Source: Christiangramia sp. OXR-203 (GTDB lineage Bacteria > Bacteroidota > Bacteroidia > Flavobacteriales > Flavobacteriaceae). From it: a DNA stretch of 64,000 nt. The notes beneath the pieces were generated by a model. That model was not told the origin of the DNA and did no database searches. It worked only from the letters and a program-made list of their open reading frames with translations. How positions within the stretch are numbered: the stretch's first letter is position 1; every line of letters begins with the position of its first letter. Made by a program: the position numbers and the translations under genes. This document shows, in pieces, positions 48,699 to 57,418 of this stretch. Location of the stretch: NCBI RefSeq assembly GCF_034372165.1, contig NZ_CP139698.1, positions 3,100,001 to 3,164,000 of the forward strand. Reading direction: 5' to 3'.

Positions 48699-50852
48699 TT
48701 AGATCACAAATCTCCATATCAGTTTGCCCAAAATAGTTGTTCTTTCAAGTGTCCAGCTATTTCCCGAAGTGTCGTAAGCTTGGTTGACGATGAAAAAGAA
48801 ATCAGCTCCTATAATTGGAATCCATTGCAAACGAAAATTGAAAATTGCTTCTTCATCCTCACTGTTCCACTGGGAAAACAGTGAGCCAAATAAATTTGGG
48901 TTCAGGGCATATTCAAACCGGTTGCCGACGAGATAGGTTTCAAAGCTGCCCTCCGGTAAGTCAATCCAGTTTTTTTCAAAGTTGGCACCGATTTTTAGAT
49001 ACCGACTCGCTCTCCACGAAAGTTCATAAGTAGTCTCAGTACTCTTTCCTGTAAAAAAGTTACCCCAGTTAAAATACGTATCGAGTGCAAGGTTACGACC
49101 ACTGAAAGTAGCAGCCTGTATTTCCAAACGATTGTACCAATACTCTCCTTCTGGAATGACAATTCCTTCACTTATCTCAAATGGTTCACGCAGACCTTCG
49201 GCTCTCCTCTGGAGATTAAACTCAAAAAATTCTCCGCTGCGTGTTTCAAAGCCCAGTGGCCTGATTTCGTAGAAAAATGATTGGAGATCACCTGTGTCGT
49301 CAAAAATGAAGTAATTCATATCCAGTCCTTTAAAACTGAACTGTCGTATCCATTTCAGATGGTTTTTAGGTCGGGGCTTCCATTCAAGCTCCGCATAAAA
49401 CTCCTGGAAATTCTCCCTGCGCAAAAAACCCACTTCTGGATTGAATGGGGTGGCACTTCTTTGCCAGGCCATATCAAACTCAACTTTATCATTGGGATAG
49501 CTCAGGTAAATGCGGTGAGCATTGGCCCTGGCATCAAAATTATCAGAGTTAAAGTTTTGCGTGAATGATGCACCAATATTCAGGTTTTTGTCACCAAATA
49601 ATTCTGACGTACTGTAAAGTCCATATCCTCCGGTTGTGCTATGCCATCGTTCATTTTCGTATTTGTTGGCCGATAAAATACCTATGGAAGATTGTTTCAA
49701 AACATCCTGCCTCCAGCTTACCACGGTATAATTGGTAGAAGGAATGCTGTCCCTACTGGCTGTCTGCATTGACAAAGCGCCCAGTGTGGTATTTTTCATT
49801 TTACCTAGGATTCTCGCCCCTGCAATTAATGGAACCCTAGTACGATCTTCAGCCAATCCTATACGCCTGCTATAAAAAGGAATGATACGGTTCCCCATAC
49901 CCATATCAAAATAGTCTTGTCCTTCAAGGAAAAATTCCCGCTGTTCGGGGAAGAACAAAGGAAATCGAGTAAGGTTGATCTGCTGTCTATCAGCTTCTAC
50001 CTGAGCAAAATCTGTATTAATGGTCAGATTCATACGTAGGGTAGGTGTGATAAGGTAATTGATATCACCACCAGCGTTCAGCTGTCCCTCAGACTTTCCT
50101 GGTGTTAATTCCGCACCCCCGATTGAATAAGGCTTGATTTCAATAAAATTTTTACTTTTAATACTGTCGAGATCGGTCAAAGTACCAGCCCTGTTCAGCA
50201 GCTCCAACTCGGAATCACGAGACCAGCCTTGCCAAAGGAGTTGCTCCCGTTTTCGTCGAATATTGCGCTCAAAATTTATGCCCCAGACCTGCTGATCTAA
50301 ATTCGTTTTAAATTTTAGAGTAGAAAAAGGAATGGCTATTTCTGCGAACCAACCTTCGTTCGTTATCGCTGTTCTGGTATCCCATACACCATTCCAAAAT
50401 TTGTTAAAAGACCTACCGTTGTTTAAAATCTGCGCATCGGCACGGGCACCATTAGGATTGATCACAAATAGAAATCCGTTTCTGTCGTCATCGTAAGTGT
50501 CTATGATCACCTCAAAGTTGTCTTCTACACCCCAGTTGAAATCCCGTTTCATTTCGCGGGCTACAAGATTATCCGGCTCCCTATCGAAACCCCAGAATCC
50601 GATGTATAGGGTATTGGCCGTATAGACAATGGCTACTTCTGTTTTTTCTGTTGCCGGCTCCCCAACATTCAATTCGCGTTGGGTAAAATTGCTTATGCGA
50701 ACGGCATTTTCCCACATAGGTTCGTTTAACCTTCCATCAAGCTGAATTGCATCATCTGTATACTTTGCATAAATCGTGTTTGGTAAACTTACCTGGGCCA
50801 TGCTACATTCTACAATCATCAGTAAACCTATGACAAAGAATAGTCCTTTCAT
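48699..50852 (-). CDS. DUF5916 outer-membrane protein with CBM9-like N-terminal domain
   Basis: 717 residues. Signal peptide ending SMAQ (~20), then a carbohydrate-binding-9-like domain (DAIQLDGRLNEPMWENAVRISNFTQRELNVGEPATEKTEVAIVYTANTLYIGFWGFD ... EIAIPFSTLKFK, to ~205) followed by DUF5916, a predicted beta-barrel (residues ~225-717; alternating strands to the terminal KLIWRFVI). Known in Bacteroidota; function not established, possibly an outer-membrane channel or scaffold. Its start codon is 16 bp from a CTGTAGAAAT box, so it belongs to the same regulon as the two PepSY-like genes and the response regulator. Confidence 0.85.
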   Translation of the reverse strand: MKGLFFVIGLLMIVECSMAQVSLPNTIYAKYTDDAIQLDGRLNEPMWENAVRISNFTQRELNVGEPATEKTEVAIVYTANTLYIGFWGFDREPDNLVAREMKRDFNWGVEDNFEVIIDTYDDDRNGFLFVINPNGARADAQILNNGRSFNKFWNGVWDTRTAITNEGWFAEIAIPFSTLKFKTNLDQQVWGINFERNIRRKREQLLWQGWSRDSELELLNRAGTLTDLDSIKSKNFIEIKPYSIGGAELTPGKSEGQLNAGGDINYLITPTLRMNLTINTDFAQVEADRQQINLTRFPLFFPEQREFFLEGQDYFDMGMGNRIIPFYSRRIGLAEDRTRVPLIAGARILGKMKNTTLGALSMQTASRDSIPSTNYTVVSWRQDVLKQSSIGILSANKYENERWHSTTGGYGLYSTSELFGDKNLNIGASFTQNFNSDNFDARANAHRIYLSYPNDKVEFDMAWQRSATPFNPEVGFLRRENFQEFYAELEWKPRPKNHLKWIRQFSFKGLDMNYFIFDDTGDLQSFFYEIRPLGFETRSGEFFEFNLQRRAEGLREPFEISEGIVIPEGEYWYNRLEIQAATFSGRNLALDTYFNWGNFFTGKSTETTYELSWRASRYLKIGANFEKNWIDLPEGSFETYLVGNRFEYALNPNLFGSLFSQWNSEDEEAIFNFRLQWIPIIGADFFFIVNQAYDTSGNSWTLERTTILGKLIWRFVI

Positions 50853-50858
50853 ATTTTC

Positions 50859-50891
50859 CTAAAATAGAAACCGATTCTGTAGAAATGCGGG
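50859..50891 (-). promoter_or_regulatory. CTGTAGAAAT promoter box 2 (DUF5916 gene)
   Basis: Plus-strand CTGTAGAAAT at 50877-50886, preceded (toward the gene) by CTAAAATA (50859-50866), a one-mismatch -7 box on the minus strand. This would give an almost leaderless mRNA. Confidence 0.7.
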
Positions 50892-50911
50892 AAAAGAAAT
50901 ACAACCCTGCA

Positions 50912-52279
50912 CTAAAAAACGAAATAATAGACAATACCGCACAAAACGCTGATAAGTATGGTCTTTAGCATATCCCATTTTAGGATGAAGTAGACAAAAG
51001 CTGCAATAAGTCCGATTATCAAGGAAGTAATGTTAATAGTTTCCCATTCTGGAATTAACCATCTTACCCCAAATGAACGGCTTTCATTCACCTCCCCAAA
51101 AAGTGTATAAATGGAAAACCAAACGCCAAGATTTAGTACAACTCCCACCACGGCAGCGGTAATTCCGGACAAGGCGCTTGTCAGGTTTTTATTCCCTCGG
51201 AGATATTCAATGTAGGGTGCTCCAGTAAATATGAACAGGAAGCAAGGGACAAAAGTGGTCCAGGTTACCAATAGCGATGCTAAAATACCGGCCCAAAGGG
51301 GATCCATTGTCCCCGCAAAGCGGTAGGCTCCCATAAATCCCACGAATTGTACAACCTGTATGAGCGGCCCTGGGGTGGTTTCCGCCATACCCAAACCATC
51401 AAGCATTTCCCCGCTTCTCAACCAACCGTAGTCTTCCACGGCCTTTTGGGCGATATAGGCAAGAACCGAGTAGGCCCCTCCAAAAGTTACCACTGCAGTT
51501 TTGCTAAAAAACACGCCTTCTGCAAAAAAGATGGAATCAACTCCCACCCATAAGGCGACCATTACCAATGGCAATGCCCACAAAGAAAGATACAACAGAA
51601 CCGTCTTAATGGTATTTTTGAATGATGGTCTGAACTGCTGGATATGGCTGTCAACCAAATACTCTTTTCCCTTTTCTGAGCCATCCCCATGTCCCTTTAG
51701 AACGTGAAATTTCTCCTCCCAAAACTTGCCTCCAATGAATCCCGTTAGGCCAGCGGCAAGAACAATGTATGGAAAGTCCACTTCAAAAAAGAAGATGGCA
51801 ACAAATGCCAATGCAGCCATTAAAACCATCACTTCATTCTTAAGTGCTCTCTTGCCGATTTTTATAACCGCACCGATAACAATGGCCAGCACTGCTGGCT
51901 TTATTCCAACAAATATGGCGTCCACAATACCCAAATCCCGATAGGCGGCATAAAGAATACTTAAAACCAGTATGGATATAAATCCTGGCAGTATAAACAG
52001 TAATCCGGCGACCAATCCACCCTTTGTCTTGTGCAGGAGCCAACCAATATATGTGGCCAGTTGCTGAGCTTCAGGGCCTGGTAACAGCATGCAATAATTC
52101 AGCGCATGCAAAAAACGGTTTTCACTGATCCATTTCTTTTCCTCAACCAGAATTTTGTGCATAACAGCGATTTGTCCTGCAGGACCGCCAAAACTATGAA
52201 TGGCGACTTTTACCCAAACTTTCAGGGCCTCTCTGAAGGGTAACTCTCTTTTTTTATTTGGATTGAATTTACCTGGCAT
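50912..52279 (-). CDS. chrA: Chromate efflux transporter ChrA
   Basis: 455 residues with two homologous halves, as in long-chain ChrA. First half: FGGPAGQIAVMHKILVEEKKWI and LLPGPEAQQLATYIGWLLHKTKGG (about 30-90). Second half: FGGAYSVLAYIAQKAVEDYGWL and TTPGPLIQVVQFVGFMGAYR (about 265-330). Ten or more membrane helices. It exports chromate from the cytoplasm. Superoxide dismutase and DUF1259 genes follow on the same strand, a set that handles the oxidative stress chromate causes. Confidence 0.94.
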   Translation of the reverse strand: MPGKFNPNKKRELPFREALKVWVKVAIHSFGGPAGQIAVMHKILVEEKKWISENRFLHALNYCMLLPGPEAQQLATYIGWLLHKTKGGLVAGLLFILPGFISILVLSILYAAYRDLGIVDAIFVGIKPAVLAIVIGAVIKIGKRALKNEVMVLMAALAFVAIFFFEVDFPYIVLAAGLTGFIGGKFWEEKFHVLKGHGDGSEKGKEYLVDSHIQQFRPSFKNTIKTVLLYLSLWALPLVMVALWVGVDSIFFAEGVFFSKTAVVTFGGAYSVLAYIAQKAVEDYGWLRSGEMLDGLGMAETTPGPLIQVVQFVGFMGAYRFAGTMDPLWAGILASLLVTWTTFVPCFLFIFTGAPYIEYLRGNKNLTSALSGITAAVVGVVLNLGVWFSIYTLFGEVNESRSFGVRWLIPEWETINITSLIIGLIAAFVYFILKWDMLKTILISVLCGIVYYFVF

Positions 52280-52302
52280 TATGGTCGGATAATATTATTA
52301 CC

Positions 52303-53025
52303 TCAATTAATTTTTTTTGCGTTTGCAAAACGTTGTGCTACATTATCCCAGTTTATGATTTCCATTATAGTATCAACAAAATCACCTCTCTTGTTTTTAT
52401 GCTTTAAATAATAGGCATGTTCCCATACATCAATGACCAAAATTGGTATGACCCCCCATTGCGTAAGCTTTTGATGATTTTCACATTGCAATAGTGTAAG
52501 AGATTGTGAAAACGGTTGGTACCCAAGAATTCCCCAACCACTGCCTTCAACGCTTTTTGAAACTTTAGCTATGTAGGACTTGAGTTTATCGAATGAACCG
52601 AAATCCTTTTCTATCTGCCTCAAAAGTTCTGCTTTAGGCTCATTTTTCTTGTTCGTGAGGTTTGTCCAGAAAATCGTATGCAGAACATGGCTTGAAAAAT
52701 GATAGGACAATTTCCTGGTCCACAAATCGACACTATCCATTTCACCGGAGTCGAGATTTTTCTTGATATTTTCCAAATCCTTATTCGCACCTTTGACTGC
52801 ACCACCGTGGTGAAATTCATAATGTAAGTGCAAGGTCTCTTCGTCCATGTAAGGCTCTAAAAAGGTCTTGCTATATGGTAATGGCTTTTGGATGAAGTTT
52901 CCGTTGCTGTCTACCAGTTTGTCAATAGTTGCTTCATTAACGCTTTGTGAGAACACACTGTTGATAGGCAGAATCGTTGCACCGCCAAGGATTGCTGAAT
53001 TTTTTAGAAAATCTTTTCTGTCCAT
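52303..53025 (-). CDS. Fe/Mn superoxide dismutase, exported
   Basis: 240 residues. A leader with an RK-type, Tat-like start (MDRKDFLKNSAILGGATILP) suggests export of the folded enzyme, although the usual RR is replaced by RK. SOD domain: metal ligands in HLHYEFHHGG (N-terminal His), SSHVLHTIFW (His), and the DVWEHAYYL motif (Asp and His near 205). The GWGILGY and active-site Gln/His pattern does not settle Fe versus Mn. It dismutates superoxide, probably outside the cytoplasm. It starts 24 bp upstream of chrA, in the same direction, so it is probably co-transcribed. Confidence 0.92.
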   Translation of the reverse strand: MDRKDFLKNSAILGGATILPINSVFSQSVNEATIDKLVDSNGNFIQKPLPYSKTFLEPYMDEETLHLHYEFHHGGAVKGANKDLENIKKNLDSGEMDSVDLWTRKLSYHFSSHVLHTIFWTNLTNKKNEPKAELLRQIEKDFGSFDKLKSYIAKVSKSVEGSGWGILGYQPFSQSLTLLQCENHQKLTQWGVIPILVIDVWEHAYYLKHKNKRGDFVDTIMEIINWDNVAQRFANAKKIN

Positions 53026-53112
53026 TTTTCTGATTTTTATTATTATAACTCGTTACTTTCAATTGTAAGATGCCGAATAAGAAAGGCAAATGAAACCGAT
53101 GCCGGTGTAAAT

Positions 53113-54063
53113 TTATTCCGCATTAATTACTCCCGTTTTGTCCAAAGCCTCTCTTAATCCTATTGCTAATTTTTCGGCTGATCCAATCCCCCAATAATGA
53201 AGAAAGAAAATTCTTGGATCCTCGTGCACCATGTGATTGTGTACCGCTACCACTTCAATGTCATTCTCAATAAGTGCTTTGATAACCGGAGCTACTTCAT
53301 CTGCTAACATTGTAAAATCTCCAGCGACTGCCGCCTTTTCAGGGGTGCCTTGCCAGCTCGCCCAGGTGTTGAAGCCCATGAATGTACTTACAGGTGCTCC
53401 GTGTTCCGTCAACTTCACATCGGGTCGGCCGATGGTGATTTTATACACCCCATTGGTCATAGTCCCACTATGCCCTAAGATGCTGTCAATCTTTTTGGTG
53501 TCCAGCGTGTTCTCCACCGACGACATTTCTACGGCAGACGGGTCTGCTCCCCTAACTTCTGTTACTTTATCAAAAATGGCTTTTACACTTTTAGCCAATT
53601 TTTCTTCACTAGCCATGCCACCGATATGCATGTACATCACATCTGGCTCATTCCTTACAAAATGGTTGTGGATTGCCGTAACCGTCAATCCCTGTTGGAT
53701 TATTTCCTGTTGTACCGGTTTCAGGTCTTTTTCCGTAACCACTATATCGCCCATTACCATAGGTTGTGCCGAGGTCGGTGCAAAAGCAGCCCAACTGCCC
53801 AATCCCATCGGTGGAATAATTCTAAAACCATCGACCATTACGTTTAGGTCGTTTTGCGGAACGGTAACCTTGAATTGCCCATCTTCTTCCTTCCCTTCCA
53901 TCCCAATTTCGGATTTTAAGGTTCCAATATCCATCGCCTTTAATTCCTTATTATCATTCAAGGGTTTTTCGGCCGGTTCTTTTGAATCATCTTTCTTGGT
54001 GGATTGCTCGCAACTCAAGGAAATCAGTGAAAACATTACTGCATAAATCCATACTTTCTTCAT
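53113..54063 (-). CDS. DUF1259 (LppY/LpqO-like) lipoprotein
   Basis: 316 residues. Lipobox LISLSC (~18), a charged linker, then two tandem DUF1259 repeats of ~130 residues; each holds a matching series (GLGSWAAFAPTSAQPMVMGDIVVTEKDLKPVQQEII ... VTAIHNHFVRNEPDVMYMHIGG and FMGFNTWASWQGTPEKAAVAGDFTMLADEVAPVIKALI ... VVAVHNHMVHEDPRIFFLHYWG). The HNH-M/F...H pattern could bind metal. Function unknown; the family often occurs with chromate-resistance genes. Upstream of sod and chrA on the same strand. Confidence 0.9.
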   Translation of the reverse strand: MKKVWIYAVMFSLISLSCEQSTKKDDSKEPAEKPLNDNKELKAMDIGTLKSEIGMEGKEEDGQFKVTVPQNDLNVMVDGFRIIPPMGLGSWAAFAPTSAQPMVMGDIVVTEKDLKPVQQEIIQQGLTVTAIHNHFVRNEPDVMYMHIGGMASEEKLAKSVKAIFDKVTEVRGADPSAVEMSSVENTLDTKKIDSILGHSGTMTNGVYKITIGRPDVKLTEHGAPVSTFMGFNTWASWQGTPEKAAVAGDFTMLADEVAPVIKALIENDIEVVAVHNHMVHEDPRIFFLHYWGIGSAEKLAIGLREALDKTGVINAE

Positions 54064-54112
54064 AATTCATTTTTTGTTAATTGTGTATTCGGTTATACTT
54101 AATTCTAGAGTT

Positions 54113-54688
54113 TCAAAATAAAATGCCAAATTGAAATGCAAATGTTACCGATGTAGGCAATTCGTTACCAAAACGGATAGGTATAGGCGTGGCCAGAAAA
54201 TAGGTCACTTTATCCCTTTTGACTATCGGCCTGTTGATAACGGCTGTTATACCGTATCTCCCATTCGTATTATAGGCGAGTCTCGTCAAGAAATTAAACC
54301 CGGCAATATTTCGGTAGATTACCCCGGGATGAAAAAGCAAACCACTTACCTTGGATGTGCCGTCCTCGGCACTAATAAAAGGAACGAACTCAAGGCTAAA
54401 GGCAACTTTTTCACTTTGCAAAAAATTGATGCCCGTTGGGAATCCAATTGTATAACTGCTATCGAAATTGAAGTTCCGACCGCTGTCGGAAAACGTGACA
54501 ATGGGGTGAACTATACTGAAATACGTTTTGGTTATAGGAAAACCATTTTCTGATACGGTCTGTGGAGTTTTCGGGTTTTCTGTATCCAGTTTGGATTGCG
54601 CATTGCAATCCACATTGCAATAGCATATCGCGAGAATGCCGATTAGAACGTTCAGTTTACAAATATTCTTCGTAATGTTTTTAATCAT
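54113..54688 (-). CDS. Exported protein of unknown function, probable small beta-barrel
   Basis: 191 residues. N-terminal signal (about 1-31, ending DCNAQ) then a beta-strand-rich protein with alternating aromatic residues (FSIVHPIVTFSDSGRNFNFDSSYTIGFPTGINFLQ ... VTFAFQFGILF) and a terminal Phe, typical of outer-membrane barrels. It has no recognised domain. It is 49 bp upstream of the DUF1259 gene and runs with the chromate cluster, so it may be the first gene of that operon. Confidence 0.65.
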   Translation of the reverse strand: MIKNITKNICKLNVLIGILAICYCNVDCNAQSKLDTENPKTPQTVSENGFPITKTYFSIVHPIVTFSDSGRNFNFDSSYTIGFPTGINFLQSEKVAFSLEFVPFISAEDGTSKVSGLLFHPGVIYRNIAGFNFLTRLAYNTNGRYGITAVINRPIVKRDKVTYFLATPIPIRFGNELPTSVTFAFQFGILF

Positions 54689-54726
54689 ATTTTAGTTAGG
54701 CCCATATTAAATCACGAGATAATTAA

Positions 54727-54778
54727 AAGCTGGGAAATGTAAAAGCCATCAATCACTCTTTCCAACATTTCCCAGCTT
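54727..54778 (-). terminator. Perfect 14-bp hairpin between PepSY-like gene 2 and the chromate operon
   Basis: AAGCTGGGAAATGT (54727-54740) and ACATTTCCCAGCTT (54765-54778) are perfect complements with a 24-nt loop. On the minus strand it is followed by TTTTAATTAT, so it can end the PepSY-like gene 2 transcript before the chromate genes. Confidence 0.7.
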
Positions 54779-54818
54779 ATATCAATTATTAAAATAATTA
54801 GACTTTATCATCGCAATA

Positions 54819-55163
54819 TTATCGATGATCGTCATCGCCGTCCGAGTGGCTTTCCTCTCTTTTAAGCACCAATTCTCCTTTGGGACTAAAATAGAGTTCA
54901 AAATACGTCTCGTTCTCGTTCTCGACCTCAAGTTCATACATTGTACCCTTATTGGTCTCGACCTTTTCCACCTCCTCAATTTCCCATTTGGCATATTCGG
55001 AATTCTTAAAGGCATCCTGTACGGCCTTTGGAAGATCGGAGAACTCAATGGCCTCCTCACTTAGCTCTTTTATATCGGATTGTGCCGTAGCCGTAAACAT
55101 TCCGCCACCAATAAATATCAGGGATAACAGCACAATGCGAAAAAACTTCTTACTTGTATTCAT
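54819..55163 (-). CDS. PepSY-like (DUF2874) secreted protein, copy 2
   Basis: 114 residues. Signal peptide (MNTSKKFFRIVLLSLIFIGGGMFTATAQ, cleavage ~28; no lipobox, unlike copy 1), then one PepSY-like domain (ELSEEAIEFSDLPKAVQDAFKNSEYAKWEIEEVEKVETNKGTMYELEVENENETYFELYFSPKGELVLKRE) and an acidic tail with two His (SHSDGDDDHR). It is the closest relative in the window of the lipoprotein at 48205-48510. Located directly downstream of the sensor kinase gene with a CTGTAGAAAT box between them; probably induced by, and perhaps modulating, that two-component system. Confidence 0.87.
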   Translation of the reverse strand: MNTSKKFFRIVLLSLIFIGGGMFTATAQSDIKELSEEAIEFSDLPKAVQDAFKNSEYAKWEIEEVEKVETNKGTMYELEVENENETYFELYFSPKGELVLKREESHSDGDDDHR

Positions 55164-55199
55164 AGCATTAAAATTTAAAGATTAACATTTAACTCATAT

Positions 55200-55232
55200 C
55201 AAATGTAAAAACTGAATCTGTAGAAATTTGGG
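55200..55232 (-). promoter_or_regulatory. CTGTAGAAAT promoter box 3 (PepSY-like gene 2)
   Basis: Plus-strand CTGTAGAAAT at 55218-55227; toward the gene a perfect -7 box lies at 55200-55207 (TACATTTG on the minus strand). Distance from box to start codon is 46 bp, as at PepSY-like gene 1. Confidence 0.75.
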
Positions 55233-55236
55233 ATAG

Positions 55237-56511
55237 TCAAAAATCGACGGTGAACGTGTGAAGCGCATCTTTGTGACTGTACGTTAACCTCCAATTGCCC
55301 TTATCGGCAATCTTGTGTGCAATGGCCAACCCAAGGCCCCACGAATCCGGATTATTGGAAGATTTATAGAACCGTTGGAACAATTTTTCCTTGTCAACCC
55401 CCTTTTCGCTACCGGTATTGGTAATAACCAATCGTTTCCCGTCCAGCTTTATGATTACTTTTCCATCTTTCACGTTGTGCAGGAAGGCGTTTTTGAGCAG
55501 GTTTTGGATGAGAATCTCGATAAGCAACCTGTTTCCCTGGACAATTGCCTCATTCCTGATATCAATCTCGGTCTTAATGTTTAAGGCTTCCTTCTGCTCC
55601 TCATAAAATTCCAGCGACCTACCTATTATTCCATCAACATTTACCTCTTCCGTTGTTAGGAACTGGTCATTCTCTATTTTCGCCAGCAGCAACAGGGTTT
55701 TGTTCAGTTTTTTTAGCCTTTGTGTGGAACCGATGATACCTTCCAGTATGTCAGACTGCTTTTCGGAGAGCTGTGTTTGGCCTATTAGCGCCTCCAGTTT
55801 TGACTGGATTATGGACAAGGGGGTCTGCATTTCGTGGGAAGCATCCCCGATAAACTGTTTTTGGTTATCGAAGACTTCCTTGTTTTTCATGGTCAACTCT
55901 GTCAGGGCAACATTGAGCAATTGGAATTCCTTGATCTTGGAATTGGGAAACTTGGGCACGCTTTCTTTGTCCACACGATAATCCTCAAGTTTTTTGAGCA
56001 TTTCGTAGAAAGGGAGCCATATTCTTTTTGAAAGTATTTTATTTGAAAAGTAGACACAAATTGCGAGACCAAAAAACAACCCGCTCAACGTAATGGCAAT
56101 CGTATTAATGACTTCGTTCGCTTCAAGGTGGGGTTTTACCACCTCAAGCTTATAGTATCCACCATTTAGCGCAACATAAGAGGTCAGTTTTCGATATTCA
56201 TCCAGCTCGACATCCGTCGGTTCGTAAATAAGTGTATCAGTATATCTTTCAGCGTTTATCGCATTTTTTTCATACAAAGCTTTGTTTACGGGGTGAAAGA
56301 TAAAATCATCTAGAGGGTTATCTTGTTCTATGGTCGTTTTAGGGTATTTCTCAATATACGCCAACAAGTTCATTTTGCGATTATATAGAACTTCATCCAC
56401 GTTTTGCATTATGTTCCATCTTAGTACCAAATAAAACAAGGCCGAAAAAACACCGAACAGTAACAGGAAAATGAACAACTGGGTACGAGTGGTGTAGGAA
56501 AGTAACCTCAT
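55237..56511 (-). CDS. Sensor histidine kinase of the right-end two-component system
   Basis: 424 residues. TM1 (about 10-30), periplasmic loop (30-140), TM2 (about 143-165), a short HAMP-like linker, then HisKA with SHEMQTPLSIIQ (phospho-acceptor His ~225) and a HATPase_c domain with the N box (LIQNLLKNAFLHN), a short G1 (TNTGSEKGVDK) and G2 (WGLGLAIAHKIAD). The ~110-residue periplasmic loop is a probable signal input. It overlaps the response-regulator gene by 4 bp. The signal may be metal, envelope stress or the PepSY-like proteins induced with it (inference from the regulon). Confidence 0.92.
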   Translation of the reverse strand: MRLLSYTTRTQLFIFLLLFGVFSALFYLVLRWNIMQNVDEVLYNRKMNLLAYIEKYPKTTIEQDNPLDDFIFHPVNKALYEKNAINAERYTDTLIYEPTDVELDEYRKLTSYVALNGGYYKLEVVKPHLEANEVINTIAITLSGLFFGLAICVYFSNKILSKRIWLPFYEMLKKLEDYRVDKESVPKFPNSKIKEFQLLNVALTELTMKNKEVFDNQKQFIGDASHEMQTPLSIIQSKLEALIGQTQLSEKQSDILEGIIGSTQRLKKLNKTLLLLAKIENDQFLTTEEVNVDGIIGRSLEFYEEQKEALNIKTEIDIRNEAIVQGNRLLIEILIQNLLKNAFLHNVKDGKVIIKLDGKRLVITNTGSEKGVDKEKLFQRFYKSSNNPDSWGLGLAIAHKIADKGNWRLTYSHKDALHTFTVDF

Positions 56512-57191
56512 ATTGACTTAATTTGATAACCGACTCCATAAATATTCATGATTTCCACCTGGGCTCCGGCATCCTTTAGTTTGCGTTTCAGGTTTCTTAT
56601 CTGGGAGAATAAAAAATCAAAGCTCTGGGCTTCATCCACGAAATCACCCCAAATGTATTCCGCCAACGCGACTTTGGTAAGTACCCGTTTGTGATTGTTT
56701 ATCAAGTAGGTGAGAATGGCATACTCTTTTTTGGTCAGGGAAAGCGTATTTTCACGTTCATTGACCCCGACGGCATACTGATCTGGTTCTATTACCAGGT
56801 TTGAATAATGAACAATTTTATTTGTTTTGTATTGTTTCCTTCTGATAATTGCTTTTATACGGGCATTCAACTCAGAAAAGTAAAACGGCTTGGTCAGATA
56901 GTCATCCGCCCCTAACCCCAGTCCTTTTAATTTATCGTCAAGGGAATTACGTGCGGAAAGTACGATTACCCCATCGGACTTATCTTCCTTATGGAGCACT
57001 TCGAGTAGATCGAACCCACTGCCATCCGGGAGATTAATGTCCAAAATAATACAGTCATAATCATAAAGAACGATGCGTTCCAGACCTTCCGAAAGAATAC
57101 CAGCGACATCGCAGAGATAACCTTCCTCCGCGGCGAATTCTTCGAGGCTTTTTAGCATTTCAGGTTCGTCTTCTATAATGAGCAGTTTCAT
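56508..57191 (-). CDS. OmpR/PhoB-family response regulator
   Basis: 227 residues. Receiver domain with acidic pocket E7-D8, phospho-acceptor D51 (IILDINLPDGSG), the Thr/Ser at SARNS and Lys in LTKPFYFSEL (~100). The C-terminal winged helix (NTLSLTKKEYAILTYLINNHKRVLTKVALAEYIWG ... FSQIRNLKRKL ... VGYQIKSI) is OmpR type. Such regulators bind tandem half-sites near -35. A CTGTAGAAAT box lies 15 bp before its own start, and three more precede likely targets, so it probably controls itself and that set. Confidence 0.93.
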   Translation of the reverse strand: MKLLIIEDEPEMLKSLEEFAAEEGYLCDVAGILSEGLERIVLYDYDCIILDINLPDGSGFDLLEVLHKEDKSDGVIVLSARNSLDDKLKGLGLGADDYLTKPFYFSELNARIKAIIRRKQYKTNKIVHYSNLVIEPDQYAVGVNERENTLSLTKKEYAILTYLINNHKRVLTKVALAEYIWGDFVDEAQSFDFLFSQIRNLKRKLKDAGAQVEIMNIYGVGYQIKSI

Positions 57192-57196
57192 GTTTT

Positions 57197-57229
57197 CAAA
57201 ATACGGAATTAAATCTGTAGAAATTTTGT
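57197..57229 (-). promoter_or_regulatory. CTGTAGAAAT promoter box 4 (response-regulator gene)
   Basis: Plus-strand CTGTAGAAAT at 57215-57224; CAAAATAC (57197-57204) toward the gene is a one-mismatch -7 box on the minus strand. Indicates autoregulation of the two-component operon. Confidence 0.7.
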
Positions 57230-57418
57230 ATTATGTTTTAACTGACAACTACGATAAATAGTAAAATTATTAAATCTGTTTTTTTCGCTTTTTACCAGTA
57301 CATTTTTCGAATTGATTGGGAAAACCTTAAAAAATTTGTGATTAATATTAACCCTAAAATAATTTTTAATAATTAGATTCAACCCGAAGATTTTTAAGGG
57401 TCAATCAATCAGTTTATT

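Noticed and set aside
45187-57191. The right-end kinase/regulator pair as RteA/RteB of the ICE
   Set aside because: RteB is an NtrC-type AAA+ regulator; this regulator is OmpR type and its boxes lie before PepSY-like and DUF5916 genes, not before rteC.
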